The notes: generated from the sequence alone by a model not told the origin. Counted from the stretch's first letter, positions 39,501 through 48,336 are shown. The stretch: DNA of 64,000 bases from Streptomyces sp. DH41 (GCF_029813785.1 NZ_JARVKY010000030.1:1-64000), one strand, 5' to 3'. Numbers and translations: made by a program.

Positions 39501-40766
39501 CTGCCCGAGGCCACGCGCCTGGACCTGCTGCGCCGTCTCGTCCTCGCCGACGGGCCCCCGCACGAACCCGGCCCCCGCTACCTCGACACCGTCGCCGGAC
39601 TGCTCGCCGCCGACCCCACGGCCGTACAACCGCTCCTCGTCCGCTGGTTCGACGACGAACGCCCACTGCCCGCCACCCCGCACGCCACCGTCGCCACGGC
39701 CGCGCAGGCGCTGCTGCACACGCACCGCCACCGAAGCCTGGACGGCCTCACCGAGGCACTCGTCGACAGCGCGCACCGACGGGCCGACGAGCTGCTCGCC
39801 GTCCTGGCCGAGGAGGAGCCGTCCGCCCTCTGCCGGGCCGTCGAGCGGTGGGCGCGCGACGAACGGCCGACGCGGCAGCCGGCGGCGGTGACCCACGGCC
39901 TGCGCACCGCCCCGCACGCCCGCACCGCCGCCGACCGCACCCTGCTCCGCCACGCCGCCCTGGTCCTGCTCGCCGGCCCCGCCGACGGCCGGCTGCGCGG
40001 CGGCGCGCTCGCCCTGCTCGTCCAGGACCCCGGCAGCCGCGACCGCCACCTGCCACGGGCACTCGGGCACTTCGCGGCGGGCGACCCGTACCTGCCGCCG
40101 AGCGCGGTGGCCGCCGCCCTGCCGACGCACCCGGAACCCGTCCTCGAGGCGTTCCGGGCCCGGCTGCGCGGGCCGGACACCGGGGAGACGCTGCGCAGAC
40201 TCGTCGACGCCACCACCCCCGCGCTGGCGCGCCGGGTCGCCATACTCGTCGGCGAGGCCGTGACGGAGCGTCCCGAGACCGCAGGGCACGTGGCCGCGTA
40301 CGTCGACCGACGCCTCGACCAGGGTCCCGCGGCCCGCGCCGTGCTCCGGCCCCTGGTCACCGGCCTGCTGGACGACGGCCCCGAGCCGGTGCGCGCAGCG
40401 CTCGCCGGAATGCTCGCCGCCGACGGCTCCTCCGGCAGCGGTCCGCTCCGCGGTGAGCTGCGCGAACACCTCCTGGCCCACGAGCACGACCCCGCCGTCC
40501 TGGACGCGCTGCTGCACGCCGCCGCCCGGCGTGGCGGCGACCACGACCGCGCCCTCGTCCACCGCACCGGCCTCCTCCTGGTCCGCACCCCGGACGGCGC
40601 CACCCGCTTCGACCGAGGCCTGGTCGACCTGGCCCGCCACCTCCCGGGTTTCGCCGCGCGCGTCACCGGCTGGCTCGCCGACGCGCCCCAGGACTGGGCC
40701 GCGCTGGTGGGCCCCAGCGCCCGCCGCACGATCGAGAACCTGGCGGGCGCACGGGTCCCCGCGTGA
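36597..40766 (+). CDS. Degenerate trypsin-like domain fused to STAND-type P-loop ATPase
   Basis: Large protein (1389 aa) with no assigned function. Residues about 45-245 have the trypsin/HtrA-like fold (GTGFVADHHGTVITSHEAV; AAGGPVLDIATGAVLGVLG), but the Ser position of GDSGG is Ala193, the His position holds Glu81 with a His one residue earlier, and the Asp strand reads PALGLALVR. It is therefore probably not a protease. A Gly/Ala-rich linker (about 280-325) leads to an ATPase with Walker A GAPGSGRTT (353-361) and Walker B-like LLLLLDSPEE (~438-447). A second low-complexity stretch (~505-680), FAHEEFADWIQGTHL and a helical repeat-like C-terminus follow. ATG with GGGGAGG upstream. Located between truB and ribF. 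Confidence 0.8.
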   Translation: MASRNRSREAAGGRAGQPSRDSSRDPRGGREAHGGPPAVREADPTRGAPDEALIRVHDLAGRPRGTGFVADHHGTVITSHEAVDGLSRLVLSTAEHRRRVVAAADVTPLPALGLALVRTEGLGVDPLPVSVRGRVEAGTYVRIAAGGWREARVLGTTDVHYAATDRFHVLCDALELALGTSGRDALRLGGGAAGGPVLDIATGAVLGVLGTALSSGHSDVGFAVPLLPAPGPLAGLLAENAATVPAYGADLNLAGVLELTATSVGQDGPPGAVARGGGAGARAGAVAFGGAGADMCVGAGLGAGPTAGAGLVTGVGAGPGAGPGLVVPVERAAVTREFAAFATSRASVLGLVGAPGSGRTTELAALAARRSRGTEPAPTLWLRGADLRDDDMSLADAARRALARAARIVSASDRSRPAGLGDITPERLAHLARAAGRPLLLLLDSPEEMPPVLAHRLPEWTEGTATWLRETGARLVVACRAEYWERAGAEFPRELLYGAVTGEPASRPIAGASRAASAVGERSSSGRGVGVPPPRAAVTTGGPGSGPAFGEACPWQDGAAGEQPGTVGGGDCSALLAGGAPRAASAGDGPWPASTGPVPCACGAAGGPDSSSGAAGGEPCPPGPTDRWRSSGPDAAALRTETDELGPEAAGRRPDAAEPGAGALGAGLPPCVRLGDLGDDEAGEARARYRVPEGALADPDSRHPLTLRLLSEVHACLPGSPPPARVDRDAVFAAHLDLMCLRVATRLAGENGLRGTAVRRLAAKVSGQVHEAARRSLGPGQGELDRESFETVFPWGPAPARLGGGTGWASAVLAEGLLVPAGGGYRFAHEEFADWIQGTHLDLDEALRALVHRRGTPHDTHTLPVPHHRIGPVTEAVLLLARQHGIPQLALTLEELVNALDADPHSWWAARLLAQVLTRVPDATPYTEVLRLLAEGIAERRAGGEGRSGSEGRSAPEGFGPAFWTGLRLPEATRLDLLRRLVLADGPPHEPGPRYLDTVAGLLAADPTAVQPLLVRWFDDERPLPATPHATVATAAQALLHTHRHRSLDGLTEALVDSAHRRADELLAVLAEEEPSALCRAVERWARDERPTRQPAAVTHGLRTAPHARTAADRTLLRHAALVLLAGPADGRLRGGALALLVQDPGSRDRHLPRALGHFAAGDPYLPPSAVAAALPTHPEPVLEAFRARLRGPDTGETLRRLVDATTPALARRVAILVGEAVTERPETAGHVAAYVDRRLDQGPAARAVLRPLVTGLLDDGPEPVRAALAGMLAADGSSGSGPLRGELREHLLAHEHDPAVLDALLHAAARRGGDHDRALVHRTGLLLVRTPDGATRFDRGLVDLARHLPGFAARVTGWLADAPQDWAALVGPSARRTIENLAGARVPA

Positions 40767-40892
40767 ACCCGCCAGGTCCGCGCGGCGTGCACCCGGTCAC
40801 AGCTCCGATGCCGATGCGGGTGGGAGCCGGACGGCATGGCACCCTTAGACCTGCGTAAGAGGCACCACGGAAACCACCAAGGAGCAGACACA

Positions 40893-41852
40893 GTGCAGCG
40901 CTGGCGTGGCTTGGAGGACATCCCCGAGGACTGGGGACGCAGCGTCGTCACCATCGGCTCCTACGACGGTGTCCACCGCGGGCACCAGCTGATCATCAAG
41001 CATGCTGTGGACCGCGCCCGCGACCTGGGCGTCCCCGCCGTCGTCGTCACCTTCGACCCCCACCCCAGCGAGGTCGTCCGCCCCGGCAGCCACCCGCCGC
41101 TGCTCGCCCCGCACCACCGCCGTGCCGAACTGATGGCGGACCTGGGCGTGGACGCGGTGCTGATCCTCCCCTTCACCAAGGAGTTCTCGAAGCTGTCCGC
41201 GGCCGACTTCGTGGTCAAGGTCCTGGTCGACCGGCTGCGTGCCAGGGCGGTCGTCGAGGGCCCCAACTTCCGCTTCGGCCACAAGGCCGCCGGGAACGTC
41301 GAGTTCCTCGTCGAACAGGGCAAGGTGTACGACTTCGAGGTCGAGGTCGTGGACCTGTACGTGTCCGGTGACGCCGGCGGCGGCGAACCGTTCTCCTCGA
41401 CCCTGACCCGCCGCCTGGTCGCCGAGGGCGACGTCGCGGGCGCCGCGGAGATCCTGGGCCGCCCGCACCGCGTCGAGGGCGTCGTCGTCCGGGGCGCCCA
41501 GCGCGGCCGCGAGATGGGCTTCCCCACGGCCAACGTCGAGACGCTCCCGCACACCGCGATCCCGGCCGACGGCGTCTACGCCGGCTGGCTGCACGCCCAG
41601 GGCGAGGCGATGCCGGCCGCGATCTCCGTCGGCACCAACCCCCAGTTCGAAGGCACCGAGCGCACGGTGGAGGCGTACGCCATCGACCGCGTCGGCCTCG
41701 ACCTGTACGGCCTGCACGTCGCCGTGGACTTCCTGGCCTTCGTACGCGGCCAGGCGAAGTTCGAGACGCTGGACGCGCTTCTCGAGCAGATGGCCGAGGA
41801 CGTCCAGCGCTGCCGGGAACTGGTCGCGGCGGACGCCGCCCGACAGCCCTGA
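40893..41852 (+). CDS. ribF: Bifunctional riboflavin kinase / FAD synthetase
   Basis: RibF (319 aa) phosphorylates riboflavin to FMN and adenylates FMN to FAD. The N-terminal nucleotidyltransferase domain has VTIGSYDGVHRGHQ and VEGPNFRFGHKAAG. The C-terminal kinase domain begins near RPHRVEGVVVRGAQRGREMGFPTANV. GTG start at 40893 with AAGGAG upstream. Convergent with the ABC transporter operon. Confidence 0.96.
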   Translation: MQRWRGLEDIPEDWGRSVVTIGSYDGVHRGHQLIIKHAVDRARDLGVPAVVVTFDPHPSEVVRPGSHPPLLAPHHRRAELMADLGVDAVLILPFTKEFSKLSAADFVVKVLVDRLRARAVVEGPNFRFGHKAAGNVEFLVEQGKVYDFEVEVVDLYVSGDAGGGEPFSSTLTRRLVAEGDVAGAAEILGRPHRVEGVVVRGAQRGREMGFPTANVETLPHTAIPADGVYAGWLHAQGEAMPAAISVGTNPQFEGTERTVEAYAIDRVGLDLYGLHVAVDFLAFVRGQAKFETLDALLEQMAEDVQRCRELVAADAARQP

Positions 41853-41865
41853 CGCCGACGCACAC

Positions 41866-41889
41866 GCCGACGCCGACGCCGACGCCGAC
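41866..41889. repeat. GCCGAC hexamer array
   Basis: Four perfect GCCGAC units (with two more imperfect copies before them) between the convergent ribF and ABC ATPase genes, followed by overlapping CGTACG palindromes (about 41890-41910). A simple-sequence slippage tract; no terminator was seen in it. Confidence 0.8.
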
Positions 41890-41960
41890 GTCGTACGTCG
41901 TACGTCCGTCGCACCGTGTAACCGGCCGGGACGCGGCAGACGGGTCCTCGTCCGCCCGGG

Positions 41961-43040
41961 TCAGTCCGGCCGCGGCGCGGCTGTGCCCTCCGGCCCGTCC
42001 GCCGACCGCTCCGGCCGGGCCCAGTGGCAGGCGACCTGAGCCGTGTCGCCGCCGCGCAGGATCTCCAGCTCCTGATGCCGGCACGCGTCGGCGACCCCGG
42101 CGCGTTCCGCCTCGCCACCGGCGAGCACCTGGCAGCGGACGTGGAAGCGGCAGCCGGTGGGGACGTACGAGGGATCGGGGGGCTCACCGGAGAGCACGAC
42201 CGGAGTGCCGGACGCCTCCGGCAGCACGGACAACAGGGCCTGGGTGTACGGATGCCGGGGCGCCGTCAGCACCTGCTCCGCCGCGCCCGTCTCGACGATG
42301 CGGCCGAGGTACATCACCGCGACCCGGTCGGCGATGTTCCAGGCCAGCCCCAGGTCGTGGGTCACCACCAGGGCGGACAGGCCGAGCTCGGTGCGCAGCC
42401 GCAGCAGCAGCGCCAGGATCTCGCCGCGCACCGACGCGTCGAGGGAGGCCACCGGTTCGTCGGCGACGAGGAGTTCCGGTTCCAGGACCAGCGCGCCCGC
42501 GATCACGACCCGCTGGCGCTGGCCACCGGACAACTCGTGCGGGTAACGCAGGAAGAAGCGCTCCGGTGGCCGCAGCCCGGCACGGGACAGCGCCTCGGCG
42601 ACCGCCGTCCGCTCGTCCCCCGCCCGACCGTGGATGCGCAGGCCCTCGGCGACGATGTCGTACACCGTGTGCCGCGGGTTCAGTGAGCCGCTCGGGTCCT
42701 GGAGGACCAGTTGGGCCCGCCTGCGGTGCGCCTTCAGCGCGCGGCCGGAGCGGGCGAGCGGCGCGCCGTCGAAGACGACGCGGCCCGCGGTCGGCGGGAT
42801 CAGGCCGAGCAGGCAGCGGGCGAGTGTCGTCTTCCCGCAGCCCGACTCACCGACCAGCGCGACGATCTCGCCCCGCCCGATGTCGAGATCGACCCCGTCC
42901 ACGGCCCGGGCGTCGGGCGCGCCGCGCCGTCCGGGGAAGGCGACCCGCAACCCCTCGACGCTCAGCAGCGAAGGCGCGGCGCTCGTCGGAACGCCCGTCG
43001 TCGGAGTCATGGGAGTGCCCGGCAGGGGAGTGCTCGTCAT
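41961..43040 (-). CDS. Peptide/nickel-type ABC ATPase, DppF/OppF type
   Basis: ATP-binding subunit (359 aa) of an oligopeptide/nickel-family importer. Walker A is GESGCGKTT, signature LSGGQRQRV, Walker B LLVADEP, and the C-terminal oligopeptide-transporter motif includes Cys residues in PTGCRFHVRCQV. This C-terminal region may bind an Fe-S cluster in this family. It starts at ATG 43040 with GGAG upstream, overlapping the upstream ATPase stop by 4 bp. Final gene of the five-gene operon. Confidence 0.9.
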   Translation of the reverse strand: MTSTPLPGTPMTPTTGVPTSAAPSLLSVEGLRVAFPGRRGAPDARAVDGVDLDIGRGEIVALVGESGCGKTTLARCLLGLIPPTAGRVVFDGAPLARSGRALKAHRRRAQLVLQDPSGSLNPRHTVYDIVAEGLRIHGRAGDERTAVAEALSRAGLRPPERFFLRYPHELSGGQRQRVVIAGALVLEPELLVADEPVASLDASVRGEILALLLRLRTELGLSALVVTHDLGLAWNIADRVAVMYLGRIVETGAAEQVLTAPRHPYTQALLSVLPEASGTPVVLSGEPPDPSYVPTGCRFHVRCQVLAGGEAERAGVADACRHQELEILRGGDTAQVACHWARPERSADGPEGTAAPRPD

Positions 43041-44074
43041 GGGGTGCTGCTCCTCACTCCCTCGTCCCGCGCCGGCGGTGTGCCGCCGGACGTCGCGCCG
43101 TGGGCGGGAGGGGCGCCGGTGCCGTCGGACCCCACGTGCACGCACGCCGCCCGCCGGTCCTCTCCCGCCTCCCGCAGCGCCTGGTCCCGCGTGGCGCAGA
43201 CATCCAGTGCGACCGGGCACCTCGGATGGAACGCGCACCCGGACGGCACCGCCGCCGGGTCCGGCGGATCACCCGGCAGCCCGCGTGGCGCGAACCGCGA
43301 CGCGGGGTCCCCGATCCTCGGGAAGGCGCCCGACAGCGCCCGTCCGTACGGATGCCGGGCGTCCGCGTAGACCTGCCCCGCCGGGCCCTCCTCGACCACC
43401 CGTCCCGCGTACATCACCGCGAGCCGGTCGCAGGTGTCGGCCAGCACGGCGAGGTCGTGGCTGATCATGATCAGGCCGACGTCCTGCTCGCCCACCAGTC
43501 CCTCGATCAGCCGGAGTATCTGTGCCTGGATCATCACGTCGAGTGCCGTGGTGGGCTCGTCGGCGACGATCAGACGCGGGTCGCAGGCCAGCGCCATCGC
43601 GATCATCACCCGCTGCCGCTGGCCCCCCGACAACTCGTGCGGGTAGGCACTCGCCCGCGTCGCCGGCAGGCCCACCTGCTCCAGCAGCTCACCGGTCCTC
43701 TTCCGGGCGCCTGCCGGTGTGGCCCCGCGGTGCAGCAGGATGGGCTCGGCGATCTGGTCACCGACGCGGTGCACGGCGTTCAGGGAGTGCATCGCGCCCT
43801 GGAAGACGATCGACGCCCCCGCCCAGCGCACGGCCCGCACCCGGCCCCACTTCATGGTCAGCACGTCCTCGCCGTCCAGCAGGACCTCCCCGCCGATCCG
43901 GGCGCCGGGCGGCAGCAGCCGCAGCAGTGCCAGTGCCAGGGTGGACTTGCCGCAGCCGGACTCGCCGGCGATGCCGAGCTTCCCGCCCGCGACGAGGCTC
44001 AGGTCGACCCCGCGCAGGGCGGCCGCGTCACCGGGATACGTCACGTGCAGGTCGCGGACCTCGAGCAGACTCAA
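43037..44074 (-). CDS. Peptide/nickel-type ABC ATPase, DppD/OppD type
   Basis: First ATPase subunit (345 aa): Walker A GESGCGKST, signature LSGGQRQRV, Walker B LIVADEP, and the OppD-type C-terminus with PSGCAFHPRCPVALDVC. The start is taken as a TTG at 44074 that overlaps the permease stop (TTGA), because it gives the family N-terminus (LSLLEVRDLHVTYPG) and has GGGGG upstream. A start further upstream would add a non-homologous stretch. Pairs with the DppF-type subunit. Confidence 0.85.
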   Translation of the reverse strand: MSLLEVRDLHVTYPGDAAALRGVDLSLVAGGKLGIAGESGCGKSTLALALLRLLPPGARIGGEVLLDGEDVLTMKWGRVRAVRWAGASIVFQGAMHSLNAVHRVGDQIAEPILLHRGATPAGARKRTGELLEQVGLPATRASAYPHELSGGQRQRVMIAMALACDPRLIVADEPTTALDVMIQAQILRLIEGLVGEQDVGLIMISHDLAVLADTCDRLAVMYAGRVVEEGPAGQVYADARHPYGRALSGAFPRIGDPASRFAPRGLPGDPPDPAAVPSGCAFHPRCPVALDVCATRDQALREAGEDRRAACVHVGSDGTGAPPAHGATSGGTPPARDEGVRSSTP

Positions 44075-45057
44075 CGCGACACCCCCAGCCTGGGATTGAG
44101 AACGGCCTCCACCGCACGCCCGCACAGGGTGAAGGCCAGCGCCACCAGCGCGATCCCGACACCCGGCGGCACCAGGTACCACCAGTCGCCGGAACTCACG
44201 GACCCCGCCTCGCGCGCGTCCTGCAGCAGCCCGCCCCACGAGACGACCCCCGGGTCCCCGAGCCCGAGGAAGGCCAGGGTCGCCTCGGCCAGGATCGAGG
44301 AGGAGATGATCAGGGTCGTCTGGGCGAGGACCAGCGGCATGACGTTGGGCAGCACGTGCCGGGACATGATGTGCCAGTGCCCGCCCCCGAGCGCCCTGGC
44401 GCGTTCGATGTACGGTCGTGACTCCACCGCCAGCGTCTGCGCGCGTACCAGACGGGCCGTCGTGGGCCAGGTGGTCACGCCGATCGCCAGCACGATCGTG
44501 CCGAGCGAACGGGACAGCACCGTCGCCAGCACGATGGCGAGCACCAGCGTCGGCATCACCAGGAACCAGTCCGTGATCCGCATCATCACCGTGGCGTACC
44601 AGCCTCGGAAGTGTCCGGCCGTGATCCCGATGAGCGCCCCGATCGTCACCGACAGCGCGGCCGCGAGCAGGCCGACGAGCAGCGAGACGCGCGAGCCCCA
44701 GATCAGCAGTCCCAGCAGGTTCCGGCCGAACTGGTCGGTGCCCAACGGGAACCGGCCGCTCGGGCTCTCCAGCGGCTGCCCCGGCGCGTGGGTCACACTC
44801 TCCACGTCCGACCCGACGGTGAGCGGCGCGGTCAGCGCGACGAGCACGAACAGCAGCAGCGCCGCCAGGCCGAACATGCCCGCGCGGTGCCTGCGGTACT
44901 CCTTCCAGAAGCGCGCGACGGAGGCCCGGCGCCGCCGCCGGGCGAGTGCGCGCGGGCCGGGCGTCGCGGAGTCCGCGGGAGACCCGGGGCTCCGAGGGCT
45001 CTCGCGGCTTCCAGGGCTGTCACGGCTCCCAGGACTGTCGGTGGTCTCGGCGGTCAT
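44071..45057 (-). CDS. Peptide/nickel-type ABC permease, DppC type
   Basis: Membrane permease (328 aa). An N-terminal cytoplasmic tail of ~40 residues carries short SPGS/SPRS repeats, then Arg-rich RALARRRRR. The first membrane helix is AALLLFVLVALTAPLTVG, and the DppC-typical FPLGTDQFGRNLLGLLIWGSR follows. The EAA loop is ERARALGGGHWHIMSRHVLP. The ATG start overlaps the upstream permease stop by 4 bp. Confidence 0.9.
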   Translation of the reverse strand: MTAETTDSPGSRDSPGSRESPRSPGSPADSATPGPRALARRRRRASVARFWKEYRRHRAGMFGLAALLLFVLVALTAPLTVGSDVESVTHAPGQPLESPSGRFPLGTDQFGRNLLGLLIWGSRVSLLVGLLAAALSVTIGALIGITAGHFRGWYATVMMRITDWFLVMPTLVLAIVLATVLSRSLGTIVLAIGVTTWPTTARLVRAQTLAVESRPYIERARALGGGHWHIMSRHVLPNVMPLVLAQTTLIISSSILAEATLAFLGLGDPGVVSWGGLLQDAREAGSVSSGDWWYLVPPGVGIALVALAFTLCGRAVEAVLNPRLGVSR

Positions 45058-46154
45058 CGGCCCACCCTCGGATCGAACAGTGGATACAGCAGGTCCGCCA
45101 GGGTGTTCATCAGGATCACCGCGGCGGCGAAGACGAAGAACAGCCCCTGCACCAGCGGAAGATCGGGCACGCTGAGCGCCTGGTAGAACAGCCCGCCGAG
45201 CCCCGGCCAGGAGAAGACCGTCTCGACGAGGATGACTCCTGCCACCGTCCGCCCCAGGTTGACGAAGATCAGTGTGACGGTCGGCAGCAGCGCGTTGGGC
45301 ACCGCGTGCCGGCGCCGTACGAGATCGTCCCTGAGGCCCTTGGCCCGCGCCGTCGTCAGATAGTCGCCGCCCATCTCGTCCAGCAACGCCGACCGTGTCA
45401 CCAGCAGTGTCTGTCCGTACTCCACGGCGACCAGGGTCACCACCGGGAGTACGAGGTGGTGGGCGACGTCGATGACGTGGGCGAGGCCCTCCTCCCTGCC
45501 CGACTCCATGCCCCCGGTCGGGAAGAGGCCCGGGATGGGATCCACGCCGACCGACAGGACGATGATGAGCAGCAGCCCCAGCCAGAAGGACGGGATGGAG
45601 TAGAGCGTCAGCGCCAGACCGGTGTGGATACGGTCGCCGAGCCCGCCGTGCCGCCATGCCGAGCGGGTGCCGAGGAAGACGCCCAGCGCGGTGTAGAGCA
45701 CGAACGCCGTGCCGGTGAGCAGCAGGGTGTTCGGCAGCGCCTCGGAGATCTTGTCGACGACCGGCGCGCGGAACTGGTACGACGTGCCCAGGTCCCCGGT
45801 GAGCGCCTTGCCGCAGTAGTCCGTGAACTGCTGCCACAGCGGCAGGTCCAGCCCGAACTCCCGCCGGTAGACGGCGATCTGCTCGGCCGAGACCGGACGG
45901 CGGCCCGTCATGAACTTCACCGGGTCACCGGGGATCATCCTGAAGAGGAAGAAGCTGGTGACGAGGACGGCGAGCAGGGAGACGGCAGCTCCGGCCAGCT
46001 TGCCCGCCACATACCGCGGATACGCGCCGAGGGCAGGCCGGCGGCGCGGCCCGGACGGCCGCTTCCCGCCCACGGAGCCCGGCCCGGTGCCCGCGCCCGC
46101 ACCGGCGCCCGCGGTCGTGGTCGTGGTCGTGGCCGGGGGCACCGGCCTACTCAC
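45054..46154 (-). CDS. Peptide/nickel-type ABC permease, DppB type
   Basis: Permease partner (366 aa). After a Thr/Gly-rich N-terminus it has the DppB hallmark LLAVLVTSFFLFRMIPGDPV and the long extracellular loop with LDLPLWQQF. The EAA loop is YLTTARAKGLRDDLVRRRHAVPNALLP. The GTG start overlaps the binding-protein gene by 8 bp. The membrane pair DppB/DppC forms the channel. Confidence 0.9.
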   Translation of the reverse strand: MSRPVPPATTTTTTAGAGAGAGTGPGSVGGKRPSGPRRRPALGAYPRYVAGKLAGAAVSLLAVLVTSFFLFRMIPGDPVKFMTGRRPVSAEQIAVYRREFGLDLPLWQQFTDYCGKALTGDLGTSYQFRAPVVDKISEALPNTLLLTGTAFVLYTALGVFLGTRSAWRHGGLGDRIHTGLALTLYSIPSFWLGLLLIIVLSVGVDPIPGLFPTGGMESGREEGLAHVIDVAHHLVLPVVTLVAVEYGQTLLVTRSALLDEMGGDYLTTARAKGLRDDLVRRRHAVPNALLPTVTLIFVNLGRTVAGVILVETVFSWPGLGGLFYQALSVPDLPLVQGLFFVFAAAVILMNTLADLLYPLFDPRVGR

Positions 46155-47997
46155 GGTCGTCCGCCGTCGCCCGGCGACGGGCCAGGAAGAACACCCCGAG
46201 TCCGACGAGGACGACGGCGCCCGCGGCGATCCCGATCACGGCGCCGGTCGACGACGAACCACCGGAGGAGTCACCGGATTCCGCGGGAACCGCCGACCAC
46301 CAGCTCCAGTAACCGTCCTGTCCGTAGATGTTGCCCGCCGCGGAGGGCATGGTCGTGATCGACTCGATCTGGTCCGTACGGTAGGCCTCGACCGCGTTCG
46401 GATAGGCCATGACGTTCATGTAGCCCAGGTCGTACAGCCGCGACTGCATCCGCTTGACGAGGTCGGCCCGCTTGGCGGAGTCGTACTCGGCCAGCTGCCG
46501 GGCGTACAGCTCGTCGTACGTCTTGTCGCAGATGAAGTTGTCGGTGGCTCCCGTCTCCTTCGACGTGGCCGGGAGCGTGGCGCAGGTGTGGATGGAGAGC
46601 ACGAAGTCCGGGTCGGGGTTGACGGACCAGCCGTCGAAGGCCAGGTCGTACTCGCCGGCCAGCCACGGGTCGGTCACGTTGTCCAGGCAGTTGAGGGTGA
46701 TAGAGATCCCCAGCTCACCCCACCACTCCTCCAGGTACTTGCCGACCGCCTTGTCGTTCGGTTCGGTGGCGTGGCACAGGACCCGGTAGTTCAGCGGCTT
46801 GCCGTCCTTGCCCAGGCGCTTGCCGTCGGCGTTCGTCCGGTAGCCCGCCTCGTCGAGCAGCCGGGCCGCCGCCGCGGGGTCGTACGTCAGCTTCTGGTCG
46901 GCCGACGGCTCGAAGAAGTACTGCGGGAAGCGCGGCGGGAGGTAGCCCTCCCCCTCGACCGCGTGGCCCTGGAACACCTTGTCGACGATCGCCTCGCGGT
47001 CCACCGCCATGAACAGCGCGTGCCGCACCCGCTGGTCCAGCAGGGAGGGGTGTCCGTCACCGAGCTTCGTGCCGTCCTTCGCCCGGGCGCCCGGGTTGGT
47101 GGCGAGGGCGTAGAAGCGGCGACCGGGCGCGTCGTTGACGTGGATGTTCTCCTCGTCCTGGAGCGAGTCGGCCTGGGCGGGCGTCAGCGACGGCGACCCG
47201 GACACGAACGACACCTCGCCCTTGCGCAGCGCGGCCACGGCGGCGTCCTGGTCCTTGTAGTAACGGAAGACCAGCTCGTCGAACTTGGGCGCGCCCCGCC
47301 AGAAGTCCTTGTTGGCCTTCAACCGAACGTAGCTGTCCGGTTTGTAGTCGGTGAGGACGAAGGGCCCGTTCCCGACGATCGGGAAGTCCTTGTCGTTGTT
47401 GAACTTCGAGAGGTCGCCGACCTTCTCCCAGACGTGTCTGGGGACGATCGGCACGTCGAGCGCGGTCATCGTGGCCTGCGGCTTCTTCAGCCGGATCACC
47501 AGCTGGGTCGGGCTGGGCGCGGTGACCTCCGCGAAGTTGGTGACGAAGCTCCCGTTGGCGGTGGCGGCGCCGTCGTCGGTCATCATCTTGTTGAACGTCC
47601 AGGCCGCGTCCTCGGCGGTCGCCTGCCGCCCGTCCGACCACTTGGAGTCGGAGCGGATCGTGTACGTCCAGGTCAGCTTGTCCGGTGACGACTTCCACTC
47701 GGTGGCGAAACCCGGGACGGCGTGGTTGTCCTCGGGGTCGTAGTTGGTCAGGTACTCGTACGTCAGCCGGTGGATGCTCGTGCTGAGGAGCCGTACCGCC
47801 AGGAAGGGACTGAGCGAGTCGACGCTCTGCGCCACGGCGACGGTGAGCACCTTGTCGTCCTCGGCGGCCGAGACCGCCGGGGTGGCGGCCACACCCGATG
47901 CGAGGAGCGTGGCGGTGGCGCCCGCGGCGGTGAGCAGCCGGAGCCTCCTCGAGCGGGTGCCGGTACGTCCACTGCCGTGCTGATCGTGTGTGCTCAT
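46147..47997 (-). CDS. ABC transporter substrate-binding protein with C-terminal membrane anchor
   Basis: Family-5 (oligopeptide/nickel type) binding protein, 616 aa. A Sec signal (RLRLLTAAGATATLLASGVAA, cleavage near VSA-AE) lacks a lipobox Cys. The body has typical segments (VDSLSPFLAVRL, WTYTIRSDSKWSDG, LLDQRVRHALFMAVDREAIV). The last ~40 residues are a Ser-rich linker, a membrane helix (GAVIGIAAGAVVLVGLGVFFL) and positively charged ARRR, so the protein is likely tethered by its C-terminus. ATG at 47997 chosen for the signal peptide. Heads the operon; ligand unknown. Confidence 0.87.
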   Translation of the reverse strand: MSTHDQHGSGRTGTRSRRLRLLTAAGATATLLASGVAATPAVSAAEDDKVLTVAVAQSVDSLSPFLAVRLLSTSIHRLTYEYLTNYDPEDNHAVPGFATEWKSSPDKLTWTYTIRSDSKWSDGRQATAEDAAWTFNKMMTDDGAATANGSFVTNFAEVTAPSPTQLVIRLKKPQATMTALDVPIVPRHVWEKVGDLSKFNNDKDFPIVGNGPFVLTDYKPDSYVRLKANKDFWRGAPKFDELVFRYYKDQDAAVAALRKGEVSFVSGSPSLTPAQADSLQDEENIHVNDAPGRRFYALATNPGARAKDGTKLGDGHPSLLDQRVRHALFMAVDREAIVDKVFQGHAVEGEGYLPPRFPQYFFEPSADQKLTYDPAAAARLLDEAGYRTNADGKRLGKDGKPLNYRVLCHATEPNDKAVGKYLEEWWGELGISITLNCLDNVTDPWLAGEYDLAFDGWSVNPDPDFVLSIHTCATLPATSKETGATDNFICDKTYDELYARQLAEYDSAKRADLVKRMQSRLYDLGYMNVMAYPNAVEAYRTDQIESITTMPSAAGNIYGQDGYWSWWSAVPAESGDSSGGSSSTGAVIGIAAGAVVLVGLGVFFLARRRATADDRE

Positions 47998-48138
47998 GGC
48001 TACCTGACCTCGCGTCATCGCACGCGGGATGCCGTAGGCCCTCCGCGTGAGGCGGGCTTGAACAGATGTGAACAGGCTGGAGCGATCCGTGAATGGCTTG
48101 AGCGGGCCTGGCCGGGTGGCGCAGACGGAGTGAAGTGT

Positions 48139-48168
48139 GTGTCTACCAGCGGCAGTCTGCGCGCGTCA
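48139..48168 (-). promoter_or_regulatory. Candidate promoter of the peptide-type ABC operon
   Basis: Minus strand TTGACG (48168-48163), 18-bp spacer, TAGACA (48144-48139), both near consensus. A second TTGACG lies 11 bp further upstream (48179-48174), giving a tandem repeat that an activator or repressor could read. Predicted leader is ~135 nt. Confidence 0.62.
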
Positions 48169-48306
48169 ACGGTGCGTCAAACCCCATTTGGCCTGCGGAA
48201 ACAGGGAGTTGATGACACATTCACTCTCATTGGCGCAGACCACTGGCGCCTCCCTGGTGAGAGCCTGACGACCGAGCCCCACCCGTTCTGCCCGCGAACG
48301 TGCGAA

Positions 48307-48336
48307 GGCCCGCGCCGTCCTGTGACGACGCGGGCC
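48307..48336 (-). terminator. Terminator of the EspI-like gene
   Basis: GGCCCGCGCCGTC and GACGACGCGGGCC form a 13-bp stem with one mismatch and a 4-nt loop, flanked by AA/TT, 17 bp beyond the stop codon of the minus-strand EspI-like gene. Confidence 0.82.

Noticed and set aside
36552..40640. 1362-aa minus-strand open frame across the STAND gene
   Set aside because: Composition typical of a shadow; the plus-strand frame has Walker motifs and a perfect ribosome site.
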